From the NCBI GenBank assembly GCA_013398955.1, contig VWPU01009689.1, positions 245,345-309,344 on the forward strand: a DNA stretch of 64,000 nucleotides, given 5' to 3'. A model generated the notes under the pieces. It was given only the letters and a program-made list of their open reading frames with translations. It did not search any database and was not told where the DNA came from. Below are positions 50,110 to 63,703 of this stretch, one piece after another (position 1 is the first letter of the stretch; each line of letters opens with the position of its first letter). This stretch comes from Callaeas wilsoni (lineage: Eukaryota; Chordata; Aves; Passeriformes; Callaeidae). Position numbers and translations under genes: made by a program.

Positions 50110-50525
50110 ATGTGGAGTGGATGGGGATCATCAGTCTGCAGGGTTTGAGGGAGGCAGGGGGCAGATGAGGACCAGCAACGGGACCAGGAAAAGGCAAAGA
50201 AGATCAGGAGGGCAAAATGGAGGTCACGGGTTTGGATGCTGTCAAGTCAATGAGGAAAACAACATTCGGGGGAGTAGAACTGGAAAATAGGGACTGGCTG
50301 AGTAGTGAAAGCATGAAAGGGCAAAGCAGGGGCTGGTGTTCAGCAAGGCAGTAGGAAGAGTGATGCATAAATAAAACATGGTACAAGAAGCATAAAAGGA
50401 GAACCAGGGATGCAGAGAAAGGTGAGCATGTGGCATCAGGAGAGAGCAAGAGGTGCAAAGCAGCATGCAAAGAAAAAGTAGCAAGGTTAAAGCAAAAGCT
50501 TTGGGAGCTGAGAGGCATTGAGGGC
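50110..50525. other. Purine-rich asymmetric stretch
   Basis: About 400 bases are dominated by A and G on the + strand, with many GAGG, AGGA, AAGG and GCAAAG strings. There is no clear repeat unit and no recognised family. It might be an old repeat or a purine-skewed transcribed segment. Confidence 0.45.
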
Positions 50526-53500
50526 CTCCTTTTTTAAATTTTCTGCCCAGAAATGCCTATGAAAGTTTCTGAAAAAGCATCCCAGATCTCCCAAAAGCTC
50601 CAGGCAACCCACAAAGGGCAGCTGGCAGCTGCGCTCTGACACCTTCTTCATTGCATACCTAGCACCAGTTCTGCAGGGAAATTGACGTTTTTGTCCTGGC
50701 TGTTAGCATGTCCACACAAATCAATAGTATGATAAATCCACATGTTTTCTGTGCTTTTTAGAAACTCACACTCACAATCGTGATTCCATCTGCTGCAGCA
50801 CAGAGCATCATGTAACCCCTGTACAGAGACTATGCATTAGGAGACAAAATCTGCCAAGGACTCTGCTCCACTAACCGAGTTCACTTCGTTTCAGGAGAAG
50901 AGATTTCAAATGAAATATTTGGAGCTGGTGCAACACAAATGTGTTCCTTTTAAATTCAAGCACATGGAAGGAAAATATTTTGATTTTATTCTTCTGGAGG
51001 AAAAAAAATTCAACACACTTCCAGAATGACACAGTCACACTTCCCAGAGAGGTTTCCAGCTAAAAACAAAACTCATCAATGGACAATTTAATTTTCTTGA
51101 AATGGCACTTTCCCTCCATAAACGAATAAACTTACTTCATTTTTTTTTACCTCAAACTTTCTGTTGCTAATCTGTAAAGCACAGTAATGCTACCCCATCA
51201 TCGTTTTGAGATGTTATGAAAATAAAGCCATGGGAAGCACGCAGTTGCTATAGTAATTAGCATCATAGGAAAAGGCCAATGGGGAAACAAAGGACTTTGT
51301 CTCTAGAACAAGTTTTAAATCATGCATGAACTGTGTTAACCATAAAACCCACATAATACAATGAGGAGGAAAGAAAACATACTGAGGCAAAAGCCTGCAA
51401 GAATAAATATAACATGCATTGGCATAATTAAAGGCTCTATGGCTCACACATATAGCTCCTTTCTGACATTTCCTGAGAAATTTTTAGGTGACCTGGCACC
51501 AGAAGAATGTTTTTATTAGTTAATGGTTTGTGTGTCAAACACTATTTGATTTGCTTTATATGAGCAATTTAGTCTCTTGCCTGGATACTTGAGGAAAGTA
51601 TGACATTTTAAGTTCTTTTTCCATTAGACTAGGTACCTCATAAATATATCTAAACCATACTATATACATATATTTTAAAAACAATTAGGATAAAACCTTT
51701 CAATTTCTATTCCAACCTTTGTTCACAGTCTATTTCTTTTCCTCTGAAAGGCTTTCTTTTTGCCACCTTTTTGTTCCACTCTATCTTCAAGAAAAAAGAA
51801 ATGCTTCCTAATCACAAGACATGATGGGTCTTGCTACGTTTTCAAACAGCCGTATGCTTGGGTGCTTAAGAGCATTTGGCTTTGTGCTTTGCATCTAACC
51901 AACAATGCACCCAGGTGAGCTGCTATTGGGCAGGGACTTAATCCCTGTCATGTTTAATCACTACATTAAAAGATTTAAAGACTAATGTTAAAGGCTATTC
52001 AGTTTGGGCACCACAGACCTACAGATGCAGTCAGGAAAAGCCACTTGGTTTATCCCGGCAAAATCTGCTATAAATCTTTGAGAACAAAAGCCAGGAGAGC
52101 TGAGGAGGAAATACCTTTTCTGTGACACCCCCTTAATGTGTCTCAGACATCCACCTAGACACTCTGGGACTTCCTGCAAGTTTCACACATGAGGTGTTAC
52201 TTGCACCATTTACTTAAATAGCTGCACTAAAAGGTTAGCTTTGGCCCACTTCTGTTCTGCATAACACCAATAAGAAAGTTATTAGGTCAGTACTGAACAA
52301 TTCCATCTCTAGTCAGTGCATAACTGCAGAGAGGATGACTCGTGTTCCCCAGTGCAGAAAATGTGAGGGGGCCATTTTACATTCCCTCAAGAATTTGACC
52401 CCCAATGTAAAATCTCCTCTTTGGATCCCACACTGTTGCAATATGATTGCTAGCAGCAGTAGCCAGGGATGTTTCTTCCTGTGCAGCTGGCTGAGGTATT
52501 AGAAGCCCCTCTTGAAGGTGTGGCCTTTGCTACAACTCCCCAGGTGCTGTTACTCTGTGCTGAACTCAGATCTCAGGCAGCTGCACACTCAGGTTTGTCC
52601 CCTGGGGCCACACAACTCCAATGCTGCGTAAACGCCATCGGCTTCCAAAACCAGTTCTCTGGTCCAAATCCAGTACAAGGCATTTTCAGCCTAGTAATTC
52701 ATCATCTTGAGGACCCTGATGCTTACAGATCAACAGAGGCTGTCCAAAGCCTCTCACATTATTTTCCCAAGTGGGTAAAAAATTAGTATTGTGATAGCAG
52801 TACATACAGTACCTTTATAATTGCTTTATCTACAGACAAAATTTAGTTCTTCACAGACAGCCCTACAGCGATCACCACTATTTTCAGCTACCAGAACCCG
52901 GCGCAAACGTCCAGGGAACAACTCTCTTTCAATAATCAGCTTCTGTCAGCACCCACGGAGCAAAGACATCCCTCCCTGATGGGATCTATGCTGCCTTGAC
53001 TGAAAACATTTTCCCAGCTACAAAGCTAACAATATCACACGTCTTTTCAAACATCAAGTCATCCCCAAATGGTAAAAAAAAAAGGAATTGTAAAACCGCA
53101 GACTAGACAGTGATAACCACTGATGTAGAATCTACATGATATTAGGGTCTTATCAGTCAGGTCATTCCTTATGAATACTCATTTAGATTGACAATGCCTC
53201 TATATAAACAATTAGCAATTTATTCCAGTTATCCTCAGTTTACTTTACCAGTATATGGATTCATTCAAACCCTTTTTTGTTTAAAATTAAAAACAAGCCA
53301 CTGCTGTTTTCCTCACCAATTCCTCACCTGGATAATAAAAATTGTCTTTGTCATAGATGTATGATATCCCAATACAGGTATGTTTTAATACTCCAAAGCA
53401 ACCTTTCCAAATGTTAGCCTTTATCATATATTTGCCTTCTTTTTCCCTGCATCAATGTCCCGTCCTCCCCCCACATAAATACAAACAGAAAAGCTAGGGA

Positions 53501-53945
53501 AAACAAAATACTTCCTAGACCAACCACTGCTAGCAAAAGACACTTGAAAATGTGGCAAGTCATGATCTCTGTACACAGGAGAATTATTTGCTCAAGTAGG
53601 TCAGGAAAGACTTTGTTTAATGTAAATGTAATATAAAAGACCTTGCAGTTCAAGCATTTCATCATTCACATGACTTACATGTAGACTGTACCATAAACAC
53701 CATGAAAAGTGGTCTTCTCTTGTGCTAGATTTATATTTATTTATTTATAATTTAAGGGAGTGGAAACTGAAATATGAGCACAAAGGAATTGTTAATGGGT
53801 GTCAGTCCGTGAGGCAGTCTCTTCAGTTCTCACTCACCATAAACCTGTGTCTATGCAAGAAAGATAAGGCACACCTGCCCTCTGTGTCTCTGATGACATC
53901 TCATGATGTCCTCTGTGGGACAGCATAAGAGGTCTTTTCTTCTTC
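50526..53945. other. About 3.4 kb of AT-rich unique DNA
   Basis: No gene is recognised. The part at about 51100-51700 is AT-rich and free of simple repeats, and is a candidate for conserved non-coding sequence by look only. A 105-codon frame at 52469-52786 shows no domain. Confidence 0.4.
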
Positions 53946-54548
53946 TAAGCTGTTGTGGTTTAACCCCAGCCAGCAGCCAAGCCCGACACAGCCACTCGCT
54001 CACTCCCACAGCAGCAGGACTGCGGAGAAAATTGGAAGAGTAAAAGCCAGAAAACTCACAGGTTAAGATAAAGACAGTCTAATAGGGAAGCAAAAGCTAT
54101 GCATGCAAGTAAAACAAAAGGAGAAATTAGTTCACTGCTTCCCACAGGCAAGCAGGTGTTGAGCCATCTCCAGGCAGCAGGGGTCCATCATGCATAATGG
54201 TGACTTGGGAAGACATATGCCATCAACCCAAATGGCCTTCCTTTCCTCCTTCTTCCCTTGCTTTATATACAGGGAAGGACATTGTATGGTGTGGAATACG
54301 CCTTTGGCCAGTTTGGGTCACCTGTCACAACTGTGTCTTCCCTAAATTTCCCATGGACTCCTAGTCTTCACACCAGCCTGGCAGCAGGAAAAGCAGAAAA
54401 GGCCTTGGCTCTGTGTAAGCCCTGCTCACCAATAACAAAAACATCTCCATACTGTCAACTCTGCATTTAGCACAAATCGAAAACATAGCCCCATACCAGC
54501 CACTGTGAAGAAAATTAACTCTACCCCAGACAAAACCAGTACATAAGG
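53946..54548 (-). mobile_element. Solo ERV LTR (avian) with near-perfect TSD
   Basis: A solo LTR spans 53951-54543 (593 bp). On the + strand it runs from TGTTGTGGTTTAACCCC to CAAAACCAGTACA. On the minus strand it is a well-known bird LTR form that starts TGTACTGGTTTTGTCTGG and ends GGGGTTAAACCACAACA. Minus-strand TATATAAAG (54261-54269) sits mid-element as expected for U3. The poly(A) signal near 54073-54083 is mutated. Flanks TAAGC (53946-53950) and TAAGG (54544-54548) match at 4 of 5 bases. No viral genes remain, so it is a recombined solo copy. Confidence 0.9.
54261..54269 (-). promoter_or_regulatory. LTR TATA box
   Basis: TATATAAAG on the minus strand, in the position expected for the U3 promoter of this LTR. 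Promoter activity is not shown. Confidence 0.5.
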
Positions 54549-57500
54549 AAAGTTCAACATGAAGTAGAAATCCATTGTTCCTTATGTATCCCATACTTGC
54601 ATATAGTCACAGTAAGACTGAGGATCAGAACTTTACTTACTGTTAAACTTCAGAGCTCATATCTAGCCCTGAGTGTTTTAACACTAATTTTGGTATTATT
54701 TTAACCTATTTTTAGTTCATAGGTTTGGCACTATTTTTCTGAAAGACAATAAAAAGGGAAAAAAAAAGAAAGATTACTTAGATGTGACAGCTAGAGTTAT
54801 ATCTTAATTAGTAATGAAGCCTATGACACACTGTATGAAAACACTATTTCCAGCATTACAAGCATTACAGTATTAGAAATAACTCTATAACTTTAATTCC
54901 AGTTCATATACTATTGCAAGCACTTACTGTGCTATACAACTCTTAGCTGAGGACCCTACATGTCCATAAACAAGCTTCTGAAAAACCTGCAGCCTTGACA
55001 GGGAAATCAAACCACCGTATTCACTCTCACAGAAAAGATTTTCTTGTGCAAATCTTGCTTTTCAGTTCAGTAGGAGTATTTTTATGGAAAAGAAAAAAAA
55101 AAAAGTAGTGGGGTGCTACTTACTACATTTAGGAGCTCATTAATTTAGTTTAAGAGTGAAGAGTATAACAGAGTTTGTAAGCATGGAATTAACCAAAATT
55201 GGAAACTGAAGGATATTCTTTCCGGAGTGTAACGTGCAAGTCTTAGTAACGTCAGTTCAGTGTGGGTATTTTAATAAAAGGTAACCTTCCCATCCTACAC
55301 AATGCATCTTGCCACATTTCAATTCATTCTGAGGGACAGATTCTTCAGCAATTTCCAGCTGTTCACTCCCAGCTGGAGAGGGTAATTTGTGCCTTGAAGG
55401 AAAATTTTCCATTCCAACACAGGAGTTTTTGATTGAGTTTCAAAGATGCAATTCTTATAACTTTGGGTCCAACAGCACACCAGTTGAAAATCAGCTTTTC
55501 ATTTTTGCCTCCTTTATGGTCAGTACAGACAAGAAGCCCTAAATAACAGACAAGCATCCAGGCTTGGATGCAAATGCAAGAAACTGCAACCCGGCAGACC
55601 ATGCTGTGATGTCCGCCGTTACAGAACCTACATTGTTTAAGGGTCTTACCCTACCTTGCCTTGTGAGTGCTCATCCAGCTTTAAAATGCCTTTAAGTCTG
55701 CAAGGACATCAATTTTGATCAATTTAGAAGCATGAGATTATATTCATTTGCAATATCCTCTCTAGAATGGTGAGGATATTTCTTAAATCAGATGTCACTT
55801 GTAAAAAAGCATAGAAGCACTCACTCACTGCTTCCTTCCGCAAAAGTGGTGTCAGTTCAGCCTTTCAGGGTTACAGAATAATCCCTGGGCACAGAATCAC
55901 ATCTGCTCTGTGGCTTTTAAAAAATCTTTCTTTCCACAATTGCAAGGCTGTCAAGGAACTTTTAGGCTTACAAAGGAAAACATGACAAGAAGTCGCAATT
56001 AACATTCATTGTATCTGTTTGAATCTGATTCTCACGTGCATAAAGAGCTCTATATTTCTTCTTCAATGTCTCCAAACAAAGTGAAGTAGCAGGTTTTATT
56101 TTTAAGTACCTGTGATAAATGAGTACTGAAGGTTAGGAAAGAACTAGTACTAAAAAGCTTATCAGATCTTTAGCAACACAATAATTTACTCACAAGCTTG
56201 GCCTTTTCCATGTAAGTAAAGTAAAATCAGCATTTCACAGTTTACACAGATTAAAAACCAGCCCAGAAAATCAGCACCAAAAACTGTAGCATACCGTAGC
56301 AGACTATCTGAGAGACCAGAGAATGAGGATCCTGTTTTAAAAGATACTTATTTTTAGTTCAAATGAGTCCCACATCCAGACAGCTCCAGTCATCCTATTT
56401 GAAAGAGAAAAGCAGTGAGAGCAGGGATCTCTGAAGCACCCTGGTAAAACTCCAAGGTCTATTTCCATCCCAAGGGCCAAACATTTCAGTGCTTATTCAG
56501 GGAAAAACTCACACATATTTCAAGTGGATTTTCCTTTGTCACGTAGGGTTTCACCTTCTCAGTGAAAATAGCTGTATTTCTTTAGCGTGCCAGACAGAAT
56601 GTTTTATCTTCTGGTCTTACAAAATGCAAAATTAAGAAAGCAAAACTGAAAGCAAAAGAACAAATGCAAACAAGACCCCTTACCGTAGATCTATGTTTGG
56701 GCAGTTGTTGGATCGATATGAATGGGATATATGTTCAGTGCCGTGCCAGATCAAACACTTACTGAATGCTTTTGCTGCGTACAAAATAGTCTGGGTGATC
56801 TCTTCTGCAGTATGGATATTATCAGTCTAGAGTAAGTTTCAGTTCTGGGGTCAAGAGGTGTTACAGGGTCACATGCCAAGGTCACAAGGGTCCAATTTAC
56901 CCTTCAAAACACTCTAGCAGGAGCCCAAGCCTAAAACTTTATCTGTATGGTGTCTCTCACCCCTACGCTTCTGCAGAGAGCTCAGCACTGGGGACAGTCG
57001 TTGTCTCAGGACACAAACTAACTATAGTACTTTTAACCTGTTCAAACACAGTTCATCCCCACTTTGGTAATAAATTAACATTTTCATCCTCTTCTCCCCA
57101 GCTACACCCTTCAATGATCAATGCCTCCTAGATCCTTGCCCTTCTTCCTCCTCCTCTGATGTTCCTTGGAAGTAAGATGGAACAAGACACAAAATACAGT
57201 AAATTAAACTTCCACCTGATACTAAACCCAGGCAATTCACTGTGACAAGGTACATGAAGCAGCTCCAGCTCTCCATCTTCTTCCCCATCCCTCTTGTTTT
57301 CCTGAAAGGGGTAGCCAGCCAAGCATCTGGTGATTATACACTGATGAAGAAATGTTGTGAGTTGTATATTCTACCTTTAGAGCAAGGTCATGCTGCAGGG
57401 TAGGTCCTTATAGCTACAGGAGGTTGAACCTGGTGTGCAGCTGTAGCTGGTGTGATCTGCAGTGGCAACATCTACAGTAAAATGAGTACTGCTGCTGAGG

Positions 57501-58563
57501 AAAGGAGGGGAGATGGGCTTCTCTTCTAACATCCTCTTGTTCCTAAAACAAGAGATGTTGCAGCTGTGGCTGATGCTATTTCTTCTCAAGCTAAATAAGG
57601 TTTCATCTTCATGCAGACACCCCTCGGGAGTGTATTTTTCAAATTAAAACCTCCCCAGACAACAGTAATAGTAAAGCAGCTTATAAAATACTGGGTGGAG
57701 AAATCTGCATATTGATGCTAATACCTGAGCCTTTAGCTTTTCAATTATGTCATGATGACCTTTTAAAAATCATTTATTGACTGGAAAAAATATGGAGAGC
57801 TGGTTGAACCTGATTTCACCAAGGTGCCACTGCAGTGCTAATAACCAAAATATACTCTGTATTCAAGGAATGAGCTGTTTAAGTAGGAAAGTAATTATAA
57901 CATTAAAATTCCAAAGAAGAAAAAAAAAGTCATAAATTGAATTTGTCACTGTGTAGGATAACCCAAGGATAAAGTGAGTTTCTGGCATGACACAAGTTCT
58001 CTTGGAAAAATAGAGTGCTTTTTCTCAAAAGTAACATTACAACTAGGTACTATGTGGTCCCTTTTTTAGAAAAACAAGTGTTTGCACTGAGATTGCTTGT
58101 CAGTTTTTTGATTTTGGTTTTTTTTGTTTTTTTTTTTTTAGCCATGGCAGGTTTATAAATGCAGTTGCCTGCATCATTCCAAGTACTATTAAACATGTCA
58201 CATTAAATGCACAGAGCCATTTTGCTCTGCTCAGCAAATCAGACTTCTATATATATCTTGGAAGAAAAAGTAGGCATGTGGTCAGAAAAACAGCTGTCAG
58301 TCAGGCTCCTCTTCTACAACCAAAACAATGGCTAGCCCAAACCTGCATAGCTATGTAATGTAAGGCAGCTTCAGCTGTGCTGAGTGCTGCAAAACATACC
58401 AAGATATCCCCATCAAATCTCTGAGTAAACAAAAGCATTGCTCCTAAGCATCTTTCACAGCTACAACTGCTCAAGACTTCTTCCTGAAAACAGACAAGTC
58501 AGGAACCAGGGCCAGACTATGAATGTAGAAAAGTGTGTAATACAGCACAGCAGCATGCAAAAA
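54549..58563. other. About 4 kb of AT-rich unique DNA
   Basis: No gene is recognised. A short A run lies at about 55091-55104 and a T-rich run at about 58104-58139. Nothing else stands out. Confidence 0.45.
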
Positions 58564-58585
58564 GGCGGGGGGGGAGGGGGAAGGG
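58564..58585 (+). other. G-quadruplex-prone G tract
   Basis: The G-rich 22-base run holds blocks of eight, five and three G separated by one or two bases. It could supply four G-triads. It lies within a 164-codon chance frame, where it encodes a glycine run. Confidence 0.6.
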
Positions 58586-60974
58586 TTGAAAATCACTGCA
58601 GTGCTGGCACCCTCACAGCCCAGAACTGGAAAGAATGCAGAATGGCCAAAAAAAGAGAGCATTTCCAGTTCATGTGCACAGGTGACCGAAGGAAATTCAA
58701 TGAAGACCTGCAGCAAACCACAAACCTCTCGCCCCCTGAGAAAGAACTGAAATGCCTATATTCTGCTCCATCTTCAAGAAGACTGGGGGACTTAAGTGCA
58801 AGGCTTGCAGAAAGATTGTACATTGGACTTGGAGACAAAGAGGTGCATGTGAGCTGCTTCTCCTTTCACCCTATTTCCTTCCAGAGGCCACTGGGCTGGG
58901 CAAAGCATTCAGGGAAACAAGACTCTCCCTGACAAGTTTATTTCAGCAAATGAAACGTGAAACCTCCCTCCACACGCAGGGAGGAACTGAAACAACCTCA
59001 CTCAATTGAGATAAGTCTTCAGAAATGGGAGCCACTTCAAGATGACATGAACCTCCACATCACAGCTTAACCAAGGGACCAGTTCATCTACTTGTCTGGA
59101 GAAAAGGGAGAACAAGTATGCCTTTCAGGACTCAGAAGTAAGCACAGCCCTTCAGAAATGCCCGCATAAAGGGGATTTCTTGAATCTCCCAGTTGCCCAG
59201 AACTAAGCTCTAACTCAAAACTTCAGTATTTCATTCCATCACTGATGATCTTTTCCCATCCCTTATCTTTTTATCTGCAAAGGGACGCTGAAGCATTTGG
59301 CTTGACTCCACAGTCTCGGTACACTTCAGTGCACCTCTGTCACCTAAGGGGTTACACTTACAGAGTTTCACTAATTTTCACTCACATAACTATTTGAAAT
59401 AAATGCCAAAAAAAGTATTACCAAACCATTTGTATTGGGGTTTTCAAATTAAATGAGAACAGAACACACAGCACTCTCTGTGTGTTTACAAAGACAAGAA
59501 ACTATTTGCTACAAAGTTCTAAAGCAAGATAGCAACATTACTGAAATTAATATGCAGCAGACTTGGTTCACAATGGCATTTCTCCAGCATCATAAGTAAA
59601 TTGTGAATGAGGCTCGGGATTCTATTTTTAAAGTCTTTTTCCTCCTGCTGGGAACCACTGCCTATTCCATACAACTTATAGATAAGACAAGTTGTATTTG
59701 TTCCCTTCAGCAGTTAAAAAAACTGTTTGTTCCCAAATATTTAGATGTTAAAACTAGATTTTCTGCAGGACTTCCACTTCATGACCAAGTTATTAGCCAT
59801 AATAGTTGATTTTTACTTTTTTACCAAGCATTACTTCAATAATGTAATTGAGGCATCTCACCAGAGCCTGCTCTGTGAAGGGATCACTGCAAAAGGCAGC
59901 CAAACCATTTGTTCTCCTCAGTTGCAGCCCATACCCAGGCCCTAGAGCTGCAGAGATTAGCAAGGAAGCAGAGAGGGAGTGGTGGCTCTTCCACTGGGAA
60001 TTCCAGCCAGATTTCTCCAAATTCAGAGCCTGCTCAGCTACGCAGATCCAGTTGCTTTCCAGCAGCTGGCTATACCAATGTAAAGTAGCTGAAAGCACTC
60101 ATGGCAGCAAAAGCATTTCTGTACCCTAGTATCTCAGCACTTCAGAATATGTAACATACTTAAATGAGGCAGGAAAGTACAATCATCTCCACTGTAACAC
60201 AAGCAACTGAGGCACATCAATGGCCACAGTTAGTCAACTGCTAGTCATGCTATCTCAAAGTTAAAAAAAAAAGCCCCAAGCACATGCTACAAAACCTAAA
60301 AGTGATTTAGTATTTCCCCCTAAATGGCAACTTGTCCCTGGCAGAATCAAAACGAAATCCATCATGCAGCTTGGTCATCTGTGCAACACTGCTATACTGC
60401 AATCAGTTCAAGGTATATTCCTTAATGTATCATTCTTCGCCTGTCCACTGCCAATGTGATTTGTCCCACATCTCCCCAAAACAGAAGGAAAGGTGAGTCT
60501 CTTCACACCTGTGTCCTTTTCAGAAAGGTCTCCTTCCCCCACCTCTGCATCTAGCCAGTGCAATAAATAACCCCCAGCATCCACATCAACTCGATCCATC
60601 CTGCACGTTTCCTCCGTCTATTATCATCTGCCCCTTCCTCATAATTCCATTGGTTTCTTCAGAGGAAAACCTGTGACACAGCTAAGCTATATTACCTCAG
60701 AGCAGTGATGGGTTATGAACTGCTCATTACTAACGTGGGACAAGATCTCAGGATTGCAATCCATGGCAAAAAATGCAATTGATGCTCTCCAATAGCCAAA
60801 AACCACAAACAGTGTCAGCTACTATCTGGAAACACAAAGGGTTTAAAAACACCATCATCCCATAAATGATGTTCCTATCTTGGATACTTGTCTTTTCTGC
60901 TGTAAGGAAACAAGAAGATGACCCAACGTCCTGATAAAATTTATGGAGACAGCTTCTACTCAATGATTGACTGC
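58586..60974. other. Unique DNA, nothing recognised
   Basis: It holds the rest of the window's longest non-repetitive open frame (58438-58932, 164 codons). That frame has no recognisable domain, signal peptide or splice context, and one frame of this length is expected by chance. No other feature is seen. Confidence 0.4.
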
Positions 60975-61640
60975 CATAAATTTCAGGAAGGCCTTTAGGA
61001 CCATCATCTGAGCATGCAGAGATAAAATTGTGAAGGCCAGAGTTAAACTGGAGTTGAAACTGGTGAGGGATGTGAAGGACAAATACAAGCATCAGTAGGT
61101 ACATCAGCAGCAAAAGAGAACTAAGGAAATTGTGGCAGTGCTCCTAAATGGGACAGAGCACCAGCGGCACAGGATACAGAAAAGAGTACATCAGTGCCAT
61201 CACTGCTGGCATGATGTGGTCTTGGAGCTCCCAGATCCTTATGGAGAGTAGCAAAGCTTGAGGGAAAGATGCTGTTCTCAGATGAGGAGCATGAAGTTAG
61301 AGACTACTTAGGTAAACTGAACATATGCAAGCTCATGGGATCAGATGGCAAGTGTTGACACAAAAAGAGCTGGCCAATGTCACTGTGAGGGCCACTTCTG
61401 CCATCTCTCAATGATCACAGTATTTGTGAGAGGTCCTCAAGGGCTGCAGGCAAGGAAGATCTGAGGTACAGAGATCAAGGAGGATATGGCTGAGCAGCTT
61501 CACCTGAAAGTCTGAGAGATTATTTCCAGACACAGTAAGAGCAAGAACTTCCAGACTGGGAACAGCCAGCATGGATATACCAAAAGCACATAATGCCTGA
61601 CCAGCCTGAACTGAGCAGAGAAGGCTCTGCAGGTAAGAAG
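60975..61640 (+). mobile_element. Degraded CR1 LINE, reverse-transcriptase N-terminal part
   Basis: Plus-strand sequence follows CR1 ORF2 in order. Near 61000 'accatcatctgagcatgca' and 'gagataaaattgtgaaggcc' match the segment before the reverse transcriptase. Near 61330 'gctcatgggatcagatgg' corresponds to K-MGPDG. At 61558-61600 the translation SQHGYTKST*CLTSLN lines up with the RT motif SQHGFTKGRSCLTNL, with stops at the asterisk and after. Many stops and indels show an old, inactive copy. The 152-codon minus-strand frame at 61408-61866 is its shadow. Confidence 0.7.
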
Positions 61641-63338
61641 TGAGAATAAGATGTTCTTTACTTGGACTCAGCTTGTGACATCCCCACAGCATCCTTACAG
61701 TCAAGCAAGAGATAAGGACTGGACATGTGGGCTCTGCAACAGAGCAAGGGAAAAGTAGCAAGAGAGCGCATTTTCCAGATGCAGTTTTTTCAATATTATC
61801 TATTCTTGAGGTAACAGGAAAGCTCATGGCATTATAAACTTTGGCCTGAATCTGAAATTTTAACACATGAAAGTTGGCAGGTCTTGCTACTGTGTGGGAG
61901 AGAGCCTCCAGATGCAGAAGGCTGTGTTTATGCCAGTGATTATTTTTAGATGATTACCAATGTCCATCTGAGCACAGCAATGTACCCTGCTTTCAGAGCA
62001 CACTGAAGTACAAGAATACTTCATTCACTCTTAACATTTCAATGATACATCTGCCCATCATGTCCTCTGTAAGCACCAGGACTCTCTGCACTGGTTTGTA
62101 ATGATGCCATTTGAATCCACTGATCTTACCAGCTATTACCCTGCAACAAACACAATAGGTCTTTCAAAATTGTGACAAAAAGACATGTCGTCTTAAACAC
62201 CTATTTCCTAGCCCAGAACCTGGCTTTAGTATCATATTTTTGAGAATTTGTGTTTATGGTTTTAACAGCTTATTCCAACATTTGAGAACTACTCCTATTT
62301 CTAGTCTATACTTTTTAAAAGAAAAGAAAACAAAACAACATACTCTCTACCAGGATAGAAGCACCCCTATTTAATTGCCTTTATTAAGGGATAAGGCAGA
62401 AAAGAGTCAGATCTAGTTTCCTTTTTTTTTTCTACTTACTCCTTCTCCCCTTCTATGCTTGTAGCTCTACATATTTAAAGCTTAAAAAAGTCAATATCCA
62501 AAAAAAGCAAATTTTTTTCACGCATTGCCCAGTTTTAAAATTATTTGGCCAAACTGCTTTTAACATTCACCTGCCAAAACACAACTTTTACTCGTACTTT
62601 CAACATCACACATAAAGTGTACTTGCAAAGCATAGGCCTGGGTGTAGGTAGGGGAATGACCCAAGTGGCAATAGTAAAATTATGCACGGGGCAGAGGAGA
62701 GAGCGAGGTGTCAGGCAGGGCTGCGCAGGACCAGAGCGTTTCTTGCCCACCCTTCGGGCTGCATCCCCGGGTCCCAGTCCCCGACCCTTCCAGCCCCACC
62801 AGCCAGCTCTGCTCCCTGTGCCCCCCAGGGTGCTAGGTTTGAGTAACACCAGGCATTTGATGACCTAAATTTACACCGTGGTGGCTCTGCCCACCGCTGC
62901 AGGCTGGGACAGCAAGGCTGGCCCCATGCTTTGCCACCTATGGGTCACTCAGCTCATCCTCTCCTCCCTTGCCTGGGACGGGCCAGACCCGGCAGGGTTG
63001 GCCAGGCTTGGCACTGCCTGTCCTCTCATGCCTTGCCTGATGCATGGCTCCAGCATGGGCTCCCCTCCAGAGGTCACCGGCCACTGCCCTTCCACTGCTC
63101 CCTCCTGCCAGCCAGCCATGGCTCCCTGCCCAGATTAAACCTGATAAACCCTGGGCGGGCTGCCATGGGGCTTGCCGGACAGGCTGGACTCTGCTGGGGC
63201 TCGCCGGGGACCTGCCGAGGGACTCAGAGCTGGTGGCAGCCACTCTCCTTGCCCACAGCAGCGATGGCCCCTTGCTGTGCCACCAGGCACTGGGCGGGCG
63301 CCCACCGGCCTCCACCGCTGCGTGTGCAGCTGGGCACC
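61641..63338. other. AT-rich then GC-rich unique DNA
   Basis: AT-rich to about 62640, then GC-rich to 63338, with scattered CpG. Long overlapping frames on both strands in the GC-rich part (up to 170 codons) are artefacts of few stop codons. I see no exon. The GC rise leads towards the CpG-rich window edge. Confidence 0.45.
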
Positions 63339-63669
63339 TGTGCGTGTGTATGTGTGTGTGCGTGTGTGTGTGCGTGTGTGTGCACCCATGAGCGCCCACG
63401 CACCCGCTGTGTCAGCACGCACCACATACGTGTGCATGTGTAGAACGCCGTGTGTGCCTAACACGTATGCCCGAGCGTGTGTGCATGCAAGCGGGCTCAC
63501 GCAGCCCTGCATACGTGCCCCCCGTGTATGTGCGCTTACGTGTACGTCTGTGGGTATGTGTGTGTGTGTGCCTGTCAATCTGCACATGTACACGCGTGTG
63601 TGCAGCTGCGTGCGTGCACACGGGTGTGTGTATGTGTGTACAGGTGTGGGTATAGGTGTGTGTATATAC

Positions 63670-63703
<34 letters not shown>

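Noticed and set aside
58438..58932. 164-codon plus-strand open frame, the longest outside simple-sequence DNA
   Set aside because: No recognisable domain, a glycine run from a G tract, and no promoter or splice context. About one frame of this length is expected by chance in six frames of 64 kb.
61408..61866. 152-codon minus-strand frame
   Set aside because: Antisense shadow of a degraded CR1 LINE for much of its length.
62878..63443. Overlapping 86-170 codon frames on both strands
   Set aside because: GC-rich DNA has few stop codons. The frames overlap and none shows a domain or exon structure.
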